Notes: generated by a model not told the origin, from the letters alone. A stretch of DNA of 64,000 nucleotides from Pseudomonadota bacterium (GCA_021821045.1 JAKACW010000006.1:1-64000), one strand, 5' to 3'. Positions 47,303 to 57,679 are shown, counted from the stretch's first letter. Numbers and translations are program-made.

Positions 47303-47623
47303 ATGAAACACGTGTTGGTCTATCTTCTAATTTTAGTAAATCTTGCTTCTGGCGTCGCATTGGCGTGGGATTTCCATGCCGAGGCCGGGTCAGGGGAGGG
47401 TTGGAATGGCGCTGAAAAGACCGCCTACGTGGACCACGACCAACCGCCTCTCGATGCCTCCGAACACGGTCAGCATTGCTCACACGGTGCGGCTCATTTC
47501 GCAGGCGTTATTGCCGATGGCATGTTTGCGATCAGCGTTAGCGCTAGCAAAAATATTTCGTCTCCGGCGGGCATGTTCTCTTCCTCCTATCTACCCCTGC
47601 TTTACCGACCGCCCATCGTTTAA
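47303..47623 (+). CDS. Exported His-rich small protein preceding czcCBA
   Basis: Signal peptide; HGQHCSHGAAH; position before czcC. Confidence 0.55.
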   Translation: MKHVLVYLLILVNLASGVALAWDFHAEAGSGEGWNGAEKTAYVDHDQPPLDASEHGQHCSHGAAHFAGVIADGMFAISVSASKNISSPAGMFSSSYLPLLYRPPIV

Positions 47624-47698
47624 TCCTTAGGTCGAACCAAAGGTCCGCCGATGCATGTCGCGCGGTCGGTTTTGTCGTGTCTTAAGGATTGAAAATCC

Positions 47699-48994
47699 AT
47701 GTATTCTTATCGTTCTGTTTTTGCGAGTCTAGTTTTTGTGATGGGGCTGCCTGCGTGGGCGGTCGCTCCGACGGAGCCGCCTCAGACAGCTTCAGCCAGT
47801 ACGGCTGCCGCCCATAACAACCCCGAGCTCAGGACGTTCGTTCAGCGTGTTTGGAACGAAAGCCCTGCCGTACAGGGGGCGCACGCGGCGGTCGACGCTG
47901 CCTCGGCGCGATCCGAAGGCTCCGCGAGCCCCTTGCACAATCCGTCGCTCGAGTTGGATGCCGAGCGGACGGATATCAACACCACCACGATCGGGCTGAC
48001 CCAAACGATTGACTGGAGCGACAAACAAGGCGCGTTGCGGCGTGTTGCCGACCAGGACGTTCTCGTTATGAAGGCGCAATTGGAGCAGGTTCGCCAAGAC
48101 ATCGCCGCGGAGACGCTGGCCGCACTGGCCCGTTTCTACACAGCCCGGGAGACCCAAGCCTTGGCGCGCCGCGGCAGTCAGTTGATGAGCGGTTTTGCTA
48201 ACGCGGCCAAACGCCGACAAATTGCCGGCGACGTGGAGGCGTTGGATGTCACGCTAGCCGAAGTGGCGTATGGCGAAGCGTTGATGGCGCTCGCGGCCAG
48301 CGAAAGTGAGCTCGCCGAAGCCGAGGCCGCGTTGCAGGCCGTAAGCGGTTTAGTGGACATTCAATGGCCCGCGTTGCCTGACGAATTGGCCGCGCCTCCT
48401 GATGCCATCGATCCCAGTTGGCTGGAGGGCTTACCGGAATTGATTATTCTGCGCCGCAGTGCGGACGCCGCAAACGCCCGGCTCGATTTGGCTAAGCGGG
48501 AAGGAAGGGTGGATCCAACCATTGGTCTGCGCGCGGGGCGCGAGGATACGGAGACGCTGGTCGGTTTGTCGATCGAGATCCCGCTGTTTGTGCGCAACGA
48601 TTACTCCTCAAGTGCGCGCGCCGCCGCCCATGACGTGGTGGCCGAAGAGCAGGCCTATCGGGACGCTTACCGGCGTGCCAATGCGCGGCTGTCGGGCGCG
48701 TTGGGGCGGTATAAGAACGCCACCCGCGCCTGGCGCGCATGGCTTACTACTGGCCGGGACGCGCAGCGCGAGCAGATGGATTTGTTGGAGAAACTGTGGG
48801 CGGCCGGGGAACTCAGCGCGACCGATTTTCTCGTCCAGTCCAAACAAAATATCGATACGCAAGCGGCGGCCACCGCGCTCAATGGGCAGGTCTGGGAGGC
48901 AGCCATTGCTTGGTTGTCTGCGGCCGGCCAAATCGAGCGCTGGCTGGGTTTCGAGACCGCGAACAACGCACTGAATCTGGGAGCATCAAAATGA
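47699..48994 (+). CDS. czcC: TolC-family protein CzcC-like
   Basis: OEP architecture; operon with czcB/czcA. Confidence 0.88.
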   Translation: MYSYRSVFASLVFVMGLPAWAVAPTEPPQTASASTAAAHNNPELRTFVQRVWNESPAVQGAHAAVDAASARSEGSASPLHNPSLELDAERTDINTTTIGLTQTIDWSDKQGALRRVADQDVLVMKAQLEQVRQDIAAETLAALARFYTARETQALARRGSQLMSGFANAAKRRQIAGDVEALDVTLAEVAYGEALMALAASESELAEAEAALQAVSGLVDIQWPALPDELAAPPDAIDPSWLEGLPELIILRRSADAANARLDLAKREGRVDPTIGLRAGREDTETLVGLSIEIPLFVRNDYSSSARAAAHDVVAEEQAYRDAYRRANARLSGALGRYKNATRAWRAWLTTGRDAQREQMDLLEKLWAAGELSATDFLVQSKQNIDTQAAATALNGQVWEAAIAWLSAAGQIERWLGFETANNALNLGASK

Positions 48995-50262
48995 AAACGC
49001 TAGGTCCTATCACACTATTGGTTTGCCTGACGGTGGGGGGCTCATTTGCCATCGCGCAAGATGATCACGGTCACGACCACGACGAACACGGTGATGCCCA
49101 AATGCAGAGCGTCAGTGCTCGCGACGGCCATGGCCACGAGTCGGTCGACGCCGACGAACACGCGCATGGCGAGGGTGATGAGCGCGGCCACGCCGAAGCG
49201 AAGGAAGACGACGGCCATGGTCATGGGCACGGCCACGGCGAACCGGCGTCCGACGCTGAGCTGAGCGAGGCGCAGCGAAAAACTGCGGGAGTCGAAACCT
49301 TTACCGCACGACGACAGACCCTCGGCGAGGCCATTACCGCGCCCGGCGAAGTCATCTTGAACACCTACCGCACGGTCAAAATCTCGCCGCGGACGGCTGC
49401 ACAGGTTGTCAAACGCCACGCGCGTTTGGGCGAACGGGTGAAGACCGGGCAACCTCTCGTTAGCTTATCCAGTGTCGACATGGCGGAAGCCCAGGGCGCA
49501 CTGATGGAAGCGCACGTCGAACTGGAGCGTGCCGAAGCGCTGGGCAGGCAGGTCGTTTCCGAAAAACGTTACGTGGCGGCTCAGATCGCCTATCAGCAGG
49601 CTTTCGCCAAAGTCAGCGCCTACGGCATGACGCAGGATCAGGTCGAGACACTCGTAAAAACCGGTGATGCGGCCAAAGCAACGGGCGAGTTTGTGCTACT
49701 CGCAATTCAAGGCGGCACGGTGATTACTGATGACTTTGTCGTCGGGGAGTTGATCGAGCCCGGCCGAGTACTGATGACCATCAGTGACGAATCTAAACTG
49801 TGGGTGGAAGCGCGCCTTACACCGGATGATACTGCTCGAATCGCGGTCGGAGCGCCCGCCCGCATCCAGGTGGGCAATAGTTGGATCCACGGCGCTGTTT
49901 CCCAGATGCACCATGCGCTGGACGAATCCACGCGCACGCTGGCTATTCAAATTGAAATCCCCAACGACGACGACGCGCTTCATCCCGGGCAGTTTGTGAC
50001 TGCCGTGATCGAAAGCAAGGAGAAGCGCAGTGGTATTGCCGTGCCCTTGGCCGCCGTGCTGCGCAGCGCCGATGGCGATTGGCAAGTGTTCGTCGAAGCC
50101 GCGCCGGGCCGGTTTGAGCCAAAAGAAGTCAAAGTGCTTAGCACGATTGGCGATCAGCTGCTTATCGAGGGCATCGCGGAGGGTACGAAGCTGGTGGGCG
50201 AAGGTGCGTTTTTTGTCCAATCGGAAATCGCTAAGAGCGGTTTCGAAGTGCATAATCACTAA
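48991..50262 (+). CDS. czcB: RND adaptor CzcB-like with His-rich N-terminus
   Basis: DDHGHDHDEHGD...DDGHGHGHGHGEP; HlyD-like core. Confidence 0.9.
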   Translation: MKTLGPITLLVCLTVGGSFAIAQDDHGHDHDEHGDAQMQSVSARDGHGHESVDADEHAHGEGDERGHAEAKEDDGHGHGHGHGEPASDAELSEAQRKTAGVETFTARRQTLGEAITAPGEVILNTYRTVKISPRTAAQVVKRHARLGERVKTGQPLVSLSSVDMAEAQGALMEAHVELERAEALGRQVVSEKRYVAAQIAYQQAFAKVSAYGMTQDQVETLVKTGDAAKATGEFVLLAIQGGTVITDDFVVGELIEPGRVLMTISDESKLWVEARLTPDDTARIAVGAPARIQVGNSWIHGAVSQMHHALDESTRTLAIQIEIPNDDDALHPGQFVTAVIESKEKRSGIAVPLAAVLRSADGDWQVFVEAAPGRFEPKEVKVLSTIGDQLLIEGIAEGTKLVGEGAFFVQSEIAKSGFEVHNH

Positions 50263-50273
50263 GGGGCCGCGTC

Positions 50274-53200
50274 ATGTTAAATAAGCTCATCGACATGGGC
50301 GTCGAGAACCGCTTGCTGGTGGTGCTGGCGCTATTGGCCGCGATGATCGGCGGCGTGCTGATTCTGCCCAAGCTAAATCTGGACGCGTTTCCGGATGTCA
50401 CCAACGTGCAGGTGCAGATCAACACCGAGGCGCAAGGTCTCGCAGCCGAGGAAGTGGAGCAGTTGATCACGTTCCCGATCGAAGCGGTTATGTACGCGCT
50501 CCCGGATGTGGAAGAAGTGCGCTCCATTTCGAAGACCGGGCTGTCTGTCATCACCGTGGTTTTCGAGGAAGGCACGGATATCTATTTTGCGCGCCAACTG
50601 GTGTTCGAACGCCTGCAAGCGGCCAAGGATGAAATTCCCGAGGGTATCGGCACGCCGGAGATGGGGCCGAATACGTCGGGCTTGGGGCAGGTTTACCAAT
50701 ACTATTTGCGCGCCGACGATCCGCAGAAGTTCGACATCATTGCCTTGCGCAGTCTTCACGATTGGGTTGTCAAACTACTGCTGATGCCCGTGGACGGCGT
50801 CACCGATGTTTTATCGTTCGGCGGCCAGGTGCGCCAGTATCAGGTTCAGCTCGATCCGCAGCGTTTGCTGTCCTACGGATTGACCGGCGACGACGTTGCT
50901 CAGGCTATCGAAGACAACAATCGCAATGCCGGCGGCTGGTATCTCGATCGCGGCGCCGAGCAATTGGTGATTCGAGGGGTTGGCTGGATTCGCAGCGGCG
51001 AAGACGGTCTGCGCGATATCGGCAATGTGCCGTTGCTCGACGCGGATGGCGTGCCGGTGCGGGTGCGCGATGTCGCCCGTGTCGCTTTTGGCCCGGAAAT
51101 TCGCCAAGGCGCGGTGACCATTACCGAGCGCGACGCTAGCGGCGGGCCCCAAGCGCGGGGCGAGGTGGTGGCCGGCATTGTGCTCAAACGCATGGGCGCG
51201 AACACCAAAGCGACCATCGATGGCATCAAGGATGTGCTTCCGGCCATACAGTCGGCGCTGCCCGACGGCGTGTCCCTCGTTCCGTTCTACGACCAGGCGG
51301 ATTTGGTTAACAAAGCTGTGAGCACGGTGAGCAAGGCTCTACTCGAAGCGTTTGTGTTGATCGTGGTAATTCTGTTGCTGTTTTTGCTCAATTTGCGAGC
51401 GACGTTTTTGGTGCTGATATCGGTGCCCATCTCCATTTTGCTGGCGTTGATGGTCATGGCCCAGTGGGGTGTGTCTGCAAACCTGATGTCCTTGGGTGGC
51501 TTGACCATTGCCATCGGTATGATGGTGGATGGATCAGTGGTGATGATGGAGCACATATTCAGTCACCTCAGCAAGCCGGACGCGCAGCACCACGAATTCG
51601 TCGAGAAAAAACTTGCGCCGGGCACCGCCCATCCGTTCGATGCCGCGCACGATTCTCACGGCATTCCGCTGCGCATCAAAGAGGCGGCGCGGGAGGTTGG
51701 GCGGCCCGTGTTTTACGCGGTCCTGATTATCATCATCGTTTTCGCCCCGCTTTTCACCCTGGAGGGAGTGGAAGGCAAGCTTTTCCAACCCATGGCGATC
51801 TCTATTGTGTTGGCGATGTTGGCTTCGCTGCTGGTGGCATTGATTGTGGTGCCGGCGTTGGCCACCTACTTTTTTCGAACCGGCGTGCTGGAGAAGGAGA
51901 GTTTTATCATGAAGCCGCTGGATAGCCTCTACCGCCGAGCGCTTGCGGCCGCGCTCAAGATGCGCGCGGTGGTGGTGGGAGTAGCGTTGGCGCTGTTTGT
52001 GGGCGCCATCGCCTTGGTACCCCATTTGGGCACGGAGTTTGTTCCGGAGTTGGAAGAGGGCACGCTTAATATCCGTGTAACGCTGGCGCCGTCGTCCAGC
52101 TTGGACACTTCGCTGAAAGTCGCGCAGAAGCTCGAGCAGGTGCTGTTGAGGTTTCCGGAGGTGACCTACGCGTTCAGTCGTGTCGGGCGTCCCGAATTGG
52201 GAGGCGACCCCGAGCCCGTCTCCAATGTGGAGGTATACGTCGGGTTGCTGCCGGTGCCGCAGTGGACCTCGGCTCCGGATCGGCGAGCGTTACAAGCGTT
52301 GATGGAAGAGAAGATGTCGGTTCATCCCGGTCTGCTGTTCTCGTTCTCGCAACCGATTGCCACGCGAGTGGATGAGCTGTTGTCGGGTGTCAAGGCCCAG
52401 CTCGCCATAAAACTGTTCGGTTCCGATTTGGAACAGTTGGAAAAGACGGGCAAGGAAATCGAAGCGCTGGTGCGCAAAGTCGAGGGCACCCGCGGCGTCG
52501 AGATGGAGCAGATCGGCGGAGAGGCGCAGTTGTCCGTCCGCCCCAATCGGGATGCGCTTGCTCGCTATGGGATTTCGGTGGCCCAGGTGATGGATCTGGT
52601 CAGCGATGCGATCGGCGGACGGGCGGCGGGCCAAGTCATCAAAGGCAATGAACGCTACGACATCTACGTGCGGTTGGCGCAGTCCCACCGCGGCGATCTA
52701 GAAGCCATTCGCGGTCTGATCTTGTCGTCCCCTAACGGGGCGTTGGTGAAGCTGCGCGACGTGGCGCGCGTGGAGATCGAGTCCGGACCGCCGCAGATTC
52801 GGCGCGACGACGTGCAGCGGCGGGTTGTTATTCAAGCCAATGTAGAGGGGCGCGATATGGGCGGTTTGGTGGCGGAGCTGCGTCAGCGAATCGATTCCGA
52901 GGTTGACGTGCCGCCCGGGTATTCGGTGATTTTCGGCGGACAGTTTGAGAATCAGCAGCGCGCCCAGGCCCGGCTCATCATCGTCGTGCCCATTTCTCTC
53001 GGCTTGATCTTTCTGCTGCTGTACTTCGCGTTCAATTCGGTCGGCCAGGCGTTGCTGATCATGCTTAACGTGCCCTTGGCGCTCATTGGCGGCATCGCTG
53101 CGTTGTATTTCTCTGGGCAGTACCTGTCGGTGCCTGGATCGATCGGGTTTATTGCGTTGTTCGGCGTCGCCGTACTCAACGGTGTGGTCATGGTGAATTC

Positions 53201-53468
53201 AATTAACCAACGACTGGAGGGCGGTGCCGATTTCACCGCCGCCGTTTTTCAAGGTGCATTGTCACGGCTGCGCCCGGTTTTGATGACGGCCAGTATTGCC
53301 GCGCTGGGTTTGATCCCGATGTTACTCGCAACCGGAATCGGCTCGGAAGTGCAGCGGCCCTTGGCGACGGTGGTGGTAGGCGGATTGGCTTCGTCGACAT
53401 TGTTGACGTTGTTCGTGATTCCGGCGCTTTATGGGGTGTTTTCGCGCCGACAGACGGACGATCGTTAA
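50274..53468 (+). CDS. czcA: Heavy-metal efflux RND pump CzcA-like
   Basis: FPDVTNVQVQINTEAQGLAAEEVEQLITFPIEAVMYALPDVEEVRSISKTGLSVITVVFEEGTDIYFARQ; 1064 aa. Confidence 0.95.
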   Translation: MLNKLIDMGVENRLLVVLALLAAMIGGVLILPKLNLDAFPDVTNVQVQINTEAQGLAAEEVEQLITFPIEAVMYALPDVEEVRSISKTGLSVITVVFEEGTDIYFARQLVFERLQAAKDEIPEGIGTPEMGPNTSGLGQVYQYYLRADDPQKFDIIALRSLHDWVVKLLLMPVDGVTDVLSFGGQVRQYQVQLDPQRLLSYGLTGDDVAQAIEDNNRNAGGWYLDRGAEQLVIRGVGWIRSGEDGLRDIGNVPLLDADGVPVRVRDVARVAFGPEIRQGAVTITERDASGGPQARGEVVAGIVLKRMGANTKATIDGIKDVLPAIQSALPDGVSLVPFYDQADLVNKAVSTVSKALLEAFVLIVVILLLFLLNLRATFLVLISVPISILLALMVMAQWGVSANLMSLGGLTIAIGMMVDGSVVMMEHIFSHLSKPDAQHHEFVEKKLAPGTAHPFDAAHDSHGIPLRIKEAAREVGRPVFYAVLIIIIVFAPLFTLEGVEGKLFQPMAISIVLAMLASLLVALIVVPALATYFFRTGVLEKESFIMKPLDSLYRRALAAALKMRAVVVGVALALFVGAIALVPHLGTEFVPELEEGTLNIRVTLAPSSSLDTSLKVAQKLEQVLLRFPEVTYAFSRVGRPELGGDPEPVSNVEVYVGLLPVPQWTSAPDRRALQALMEEKMSVHPGLLFSFSQPIATRVDELLSGVKAQLAIKLFGSDLEQLEKTGKEIEALVRKVEGTRGVEMEQIGGEAQLSVRPNRDALARYGISVAQVMDLVSDAIGGRAAGQVIKGNERYDIYVRLAQSHRGDLEAIRGLILSSPNGALVKLRDVARVEIESGPPQIRRDDVQRRVVIQANVEGRDMGGLVAELRQRIDSEVDVPPGYSVIFGGQFENQQRAQARLIIVVPISLGLIFLLLYFAFNSVGQALLIMLNVPLALIGGIAALYFSGQYLSVPGSIGFIALFGVAVLNGVVMVNSINQRLEGGADFTAAVFQGALSRLRPVLMTASIAALGLIPMLLATGIGSEVQRPLATVVVGGLASSTLLTLFVIPALYGVFSRRQTDDR

Positions 53469-53597
53469 CGAGTGGGACCGATTGGAATTTGGCCAATCGT
53501 CCGGTAATTGTGAGATCCGGCGGAGCCGGATTGCGTATGTGGGCACACGCGCGCAAAGGACGACGGGGCCGAGTGTCAAAACAGAAGGTGATCCGTT

Positions 53598-53915
53598 ATG
53601 AAAAGAGTTTTAGTGTCGATGATAGTTCTCCTTACGTTCGCGCCCCTCGCGGCGTATTCGTTCGAGCTTTCCTTCAGATTGGCGATGTGTACGATGGACG
53701 AGTCGACGCTGCGCGGCGAGGTCGACGACCTGATTGGCAAATGGCGGCAAACCCAGCGCATTAACACGCCAAAGAGTCAGTACTACAAACATGTGAAACG
53801 CCATGTTCGGGAAGCCGTGGCCATCATCGACGATGCCGTTGAACAGTCCGCTTGTAGCGGCGAGCGGGTGACGGTCTTGCGACGCATGCAAGACGAACTG
53901 GCAGCGACGTTGTAA
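53598..53915 (+). CDS. Exported hypothetical protein
   Basis: Signal peptide, 105 aa, good RBS context (AGAAGG). Confidence 0.5.
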   Translation: MKRVLVSMIVLLTFAPLAAYSFELSFRLAMCTMDESTLRGEVDDLIGKWRQTQRINTPKSQYYKHVKRHVREAVAIIDDAVEQSACSGERVTVLRRMQDELAATL

Positions 53916-53980
53916 CAGCCGCAGTGGTCGTAGACGGCTGATGTAGGACTTTAAACCGGTGTGTTAAAAGGAGCGGACAG

Positions 53981-54409
53981 ATGAAGGCAAAGCGAAGCCA
54001 TATCTTCACCCTATTGGTAGCGGCGACTGTTGCGGGTATGACGGAAACGGTAACGGCCCACGCGGCGCCGTACCCATTACATTACATCCCCGTGGAGACG
54101 GTGGACTCACGGTTCGGAATAATCAGTGATGTGCGTGTAAAAACGACGGCATCCGGATTGGAAGTGCGGGGCTGGGTCAAGCGCCCGTGGCACAATGGCC
54201 TGATGAGGCGCGGCCATGTGGACGTCGAAATTCTTGGTCCCGATGGAGCGGTTATCCAGATGCTGCATGATATCTCCATCGAGCCCGCGCTTAGATGGCG
54301 TCGGCACGATCACCAACGCCAGTTCGTCGCGACGGTGCCGCTACCCGATGCCGGGAAAGAGTACCGCGTTCGAGTAACGCATGCCCCCACGCCGGTCGCA
54401 TCCGAGTAG
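53981..54409 (+). CDS. Exported hypothetical protein
   Basis: Signal peptide, beta-rich; RBS AAAGGAG. Confidence 0.5.
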   Translation: MKAKRSHIFTLLVAATVAGMTETVTAHAAPYPLHYIPVETVDSRFGIISDVRVKTTASGLEVRGWVKRPWHNGLMRRGHVDVEILGPDGAVIQMLHDISIEPALRWRRHDHQRQFVATVPLPDAGKEYRVRVTHAPTPVASE

Positions 54410-54640
54410 AATGTGCCGACACGGTGGATGGTTGCAATTGGATCGACCGCCTGCCGGGATAGAGCGACTTCCTTGCGGCGCGGTCGACCAGCGGACGGCG
54501 GCGCACAAGGTCGAGACGCAAAGGTGCCTAATCGCTGATATGCGGACGGGCAGCGGAAGCGTGCAGGAGCATTTGGGGATCGTTCTTGCGCGTGCTCGGG
54601 GTTCTGGACACCTTTGCCCATTCAGCAGTACCATCATCGG

Positions 54641-55042
54641 ATGGCGCTATTTCGATTGCTTTTTGGGTTGATTTTGATCCTCGGTACAAACGCCGCGATT
54701 GCGGTTGTGCCTATGCACTCGTGTTTCGAGATCGGCGCTGCGTCCGTTTCTGAATTCCAGACAGCCAAGGAAACATCGTTTCAAACGGCGGATACAACGC
54801 CATGCCAGTCGCCAGCGGAATCGAGCGGTGTCGCTTGTTGTGGGCCCTTGGTTCTGGCGGTTGCTATCGCTGCGCGGGATGAGCATTTTCGGATTGGGTC
54901 GCCTGGTTCTTGGGTGCTCGCGCCGCACGCGGCTATCGAAGATTCCGCCCGTCATTGTTCGTCGCGCCTCGGAGTGCGACTCGGGGCCGATCTCACTCGG
55001 CCCAGTCCCCTATATCTTCGCACCCTTCGTTTGAGAATTTGA
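54641..55042 (+). CDS. Exported Cys-containing hypothetical protein
   Basis: Signal peptide, CC motif, C-terminal PSPLYLRTLRLRI. Confidence 0.4.
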   Translation: MALFRLLFGLILILGTNAAIAVVPMHSCFEIGAASVSEFQTAKETSFQTADTTPCQSPAESSGVACCGPLVLAVAIAARDEHFRIGSPGSWVLAPHAAIEDSARHCSSRLGVRLGADLTRPSPLYLRTLRLRI

Positions 55043-55135
55043 TTTCTCGATGTACCGTCTTTCATCGGTGACAAGCTTGCCGAGGGGCGAGGCTTGCCGA
55101 AAAATTCGATTGAGCACGATTGTTGAGGTGTTGAG

Positions 55136-56041
55136 ATGAGAACGAAACAGGTTTTGAGAAAGTATGTGCGGCGCACCGTTTTCGGCGTGTCCCTGTGGAT
55201 TGTGGCGTCGGCGAGCGCTACGGCTGTCGAGCTGTTTCACATTCACGGGCTAGGTTTCAGCGCAGATGGCAAGCGTTTGTATGTTCCCGCCCACTATGGT
55301 CTGGTGTTGTATGAGGATGGTCGTTGGCGTAGAGCCAGTGGTCAGGAGCATGACTACATGGGTTTTGTGACGACGCGCGAAGCGATGTACTCGAGCGGGC
55401 ATCCGGCCCAAGGCTCGAACCTGGTTAATCCGTTTGGCCTGATGAAGAGCCGCGACCAGGGAGCAACTTGGATGAATCTGGGGATGCAAGGAGAAGCGGA
55501 TTTCCACGTACTGGCCGCCAGTCACGATACCGGGGTTGTTTTCGTCAACAATCTGGGCCCGAACTCTCGCATCTCCTGGACCGGTTTGGCGGTAACGTCG
55601 GATGATGGCAAAACGTGGCAGCGACCGAAGCAGGCCGGTTTCCCTACGCAGCCCATCGCCATTGCGGTCCATCCGAAGCGAACGATGCTGGTGGCTGCTG
55701 CAGCCGAAGACGGCCTCTTTTTGTCGCAAGACGGGGGAAATACCTTTGAGCATCGGATTGGACGAATCGGTGTTTACGGCTTGTGGTTTGACTTGGACGG
55801 GCAGTCTTTGTGGTATGGCGGCATCGCGTTTTCGCCGTTTCTGGCCAAACTGGATCTGAGTACGCAGAAAACGCAATACTTCGAGTTGCCGGAGATTGGC
55901 CGCGACGCCGTCGCGTATATTGCCCAGAATCCGATCAATAAGAACGAGTATGCGATTGCAACGTTTGGTCGCGATGTCTACCTTAGCAGCGAAGGCGGAA
56001 AGAAGTGGCGACAATTGGCGCGACAAGGGGAAACATTGTGA
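55136..56041 (+). CDS. BNR/F510_1955-like beta-propeller protein (paralog of 41727..42632)
   Basis: ELFHIHGLGFSADGKRLYVPAHYGLVLYEDGRW...; colinear with first copy. Confidence 0.8.
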   Translation: MRTKQVLRKYVRRTVFGVSLWIVASASATAVELFHIHGLGFSADGKRLYVPAHYGLVLYEDGRWRRASGQEHDYMGFVTTREAMYSSGHPAQGSNLVNPFGLMKSRDQGATWMNLGMQGEADFHVLAASHDTGVVFVNNLGPNSRISWTGLAVTSDDGKTWQRPKQAGFPTQPIAIAVHPKRTMLVAAAAEDGLFLSQDGGNTFEHRIGRIGVYGLWFDLDGQSLWYGGIAFSPFLAKLDLSTQKTQYFELPEIGRDAVAYIAQNPINKNEYAIATFGRDVYLSSEGGKKWRQLARQGETL

Positions 56042-56508
56042 CGCACGTTCCGAAACGATGCATGCGCGCTCAAAACCGGAAGCGATTGGTTTTACTCTGG
56101 GGTCTAACGAGTTTCGCGCTATTCGGTGTCGCGCTGGCGGACGAGGCGAACCAAATGGTGCGGGGCAAGCTGGTTTATGATCGCTTTTGTTCCCTTTGTC
56201 ATGGCGCCAATCTGGAAGGCCAACCCAATTGGCGTAAGCGCAACGAATTGGGAAAGCTGCCGGCGCCGCCCCATGACGAGACCGGGCATACCTGGCACCA
56301 TCCGGATCATATATTGTTCGGTATCATCAAATTCGGTGTGAAGCCGCCGTACGGGCCGCCCGACTATGAAAGCGACATGCCTGCGTGGGGCGATACGCTG
56401 TCGGACGAAGATATCCGGGCGGTGTTGGCTTATATTAAAAGTAAGTGGCCGGAGAAACAGCGGCGGTATCAAGATGAGATGACGAAACAGGCGGAGGGGA
56501 ATCGGTGA
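56038..56508 (+). CDS. c-type cytochrome
   Basis: GTG start overlapping upstream stop; CSLCHGANLEGQPNWRKR; ETGHTWHHPDHILFG. Confidence 0.85.
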   Translation: MTHVPKRCMRAQNRKRLVLLWGLTSFALFGVALADEANQMVRGKLVYDRFCSLCHGANLEGQPNWRKRNELGKLPAPPHDETGHTWHHPDHILFGIIKFGVKPPYGPPDYESDMPAWGDTLSDEDIRAVLAYIKSKWPEKQRRYQDEMTKQAEGNR

Positions 56509-56596
56509 CGGTTTGAAAATATTGCGTCGCTTTCCGCTTCAAAAGGGCGAAAAGGGAGTCTGCGCTCGATGAGGCAATAAACGGTTGCTGGCGTTA

Positions 56597-57274
56597 TTAC
56601 GCCGCGTTCCTGCGTTTGCGCTTTTTGAGCCACGCGGTGGCGAGAAGCGGGATGGCTGTGACAAAGCCGAGCAGCAGAACCGTGAACCCAATGCGCGCGA
56701 ATTCGCCGGTGGCGGCTTCCGAACCCACGTGGGCGAGTAAGAAACTGGAGGGGGCAATGCCGATCAACGTCGCAACGGCGAAGCGCCAGAACTTTATTAC
56801 CGTGAGTCCAGCCGCGTAACTAATGATGTCGAACGAAACGAAAGGTAACAGGCGAGAAATGAGCACGCTGTAACTCAATGCCCTTTGCGAGCCGAGCACG
56901 CCGACGTGGAGTTTTTCTCCAAACCAGCGATGGATCGCGTCGTATCCGAGAATCCGCGAGAGTGCGAAGCAGATCATCGCGCCGATCTGAGCGCCGATCA
57001 GGACGTACAATGCGCCCCAGACGTGGCCGTAAACCGCTCCGGAGGCAACCGCAATGGGTGCGCTAGGCAATGGGCTTACAACGACGGCCAACGTCATGAG
57101 CAAAATAACCCCGAGTGGTCCGCTTGCTCCTATGGCGAGAATTCTTGATTTGAGATTGTGTCCGCCATCGAGCAGTGCCTCGATCGCCCCGTCCGGCCCG
57201 GCTGCGAGGACTGCGAAGAGGATCGCGCCGAGTAGAGCCATCGCTAAAACTATTCGAATCGATTTGTTACACAT
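56597..57274 (-). CDS. TVP38/TMEM64 (VTT-domain) membrane protein
   Basis: VVVSPLPSAPIAVASGAVYGHVWGALYVLIGAQIGAMICFALSRILG; LPFVSFDIISYAAGLT. Confidence 0.88.
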   Translation of the reverse strand: MCNKSIRIVLAMALLGAILFAVLAAGPDGAIEALLDGGHNLKSRILAIGASGPLGVILLMTLAVVVSPLPSAPIAVASGAVYGHVWGALYVLIGAQIGAMICFALSRILGYDAIHRWFGEKLHVGVLGSQRALSYSVLISRLLPFVSFDIISYAAGLTVIKFWRFAVATLIGIAPSSFLLAHVGSEAATGEFARIGFTVLLLGFVTAIPLLATAWLKKRKRRNAA

Positions 57275-57410
57275 GGCGGCTCCAGGTCCGTGTCAAGGCG
57301 TTTGCGGGGGTGTATTGGGTGAGCTCAGGAACAATTGTGAGGCTTCATCTTCATTGAAGAAAGGGTCGTTCAAAGAGGGTAGGAGAAGCGCTGTCCCAAA
57401 AACTACAACT

Positions 57411-57511
57411 GGTCTCCATGCGTTTTTCCGCGTCGACACCACTGACAAGGAGCAGAGCAGGGGAGTATGTGCCGCCCCGCAGGCGGCGAAGATTCGGGTG
57501 AATGCGGCGTT
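57411..57511 (+). pseudogene. Relic of the virB10-like gene (14870..15802) with internal deletion
   Basis: 57411-57476 matches 15162-15227 (about 58/66 by eye); 57479-57511 matches about 15765-15797 including GATTCGGGTGAATGCGGCGTT. Confidence 0.85.
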
Positions 57512-57679
57512 ATTGGCACGCCCATGGATGGAGGCAAGTCTTCGCGGCGTCGCGCACTGTTCTTCGATTTTGGAAAAAAGAGTCACAATTCCCGTCCCCG
57601 GATGGGTTATAACCATCGGAAACTCTTAATGTTTTTGGCTACGTCTGGGTATATTTAAGCTCTTGAAGCATGCGCCGAT

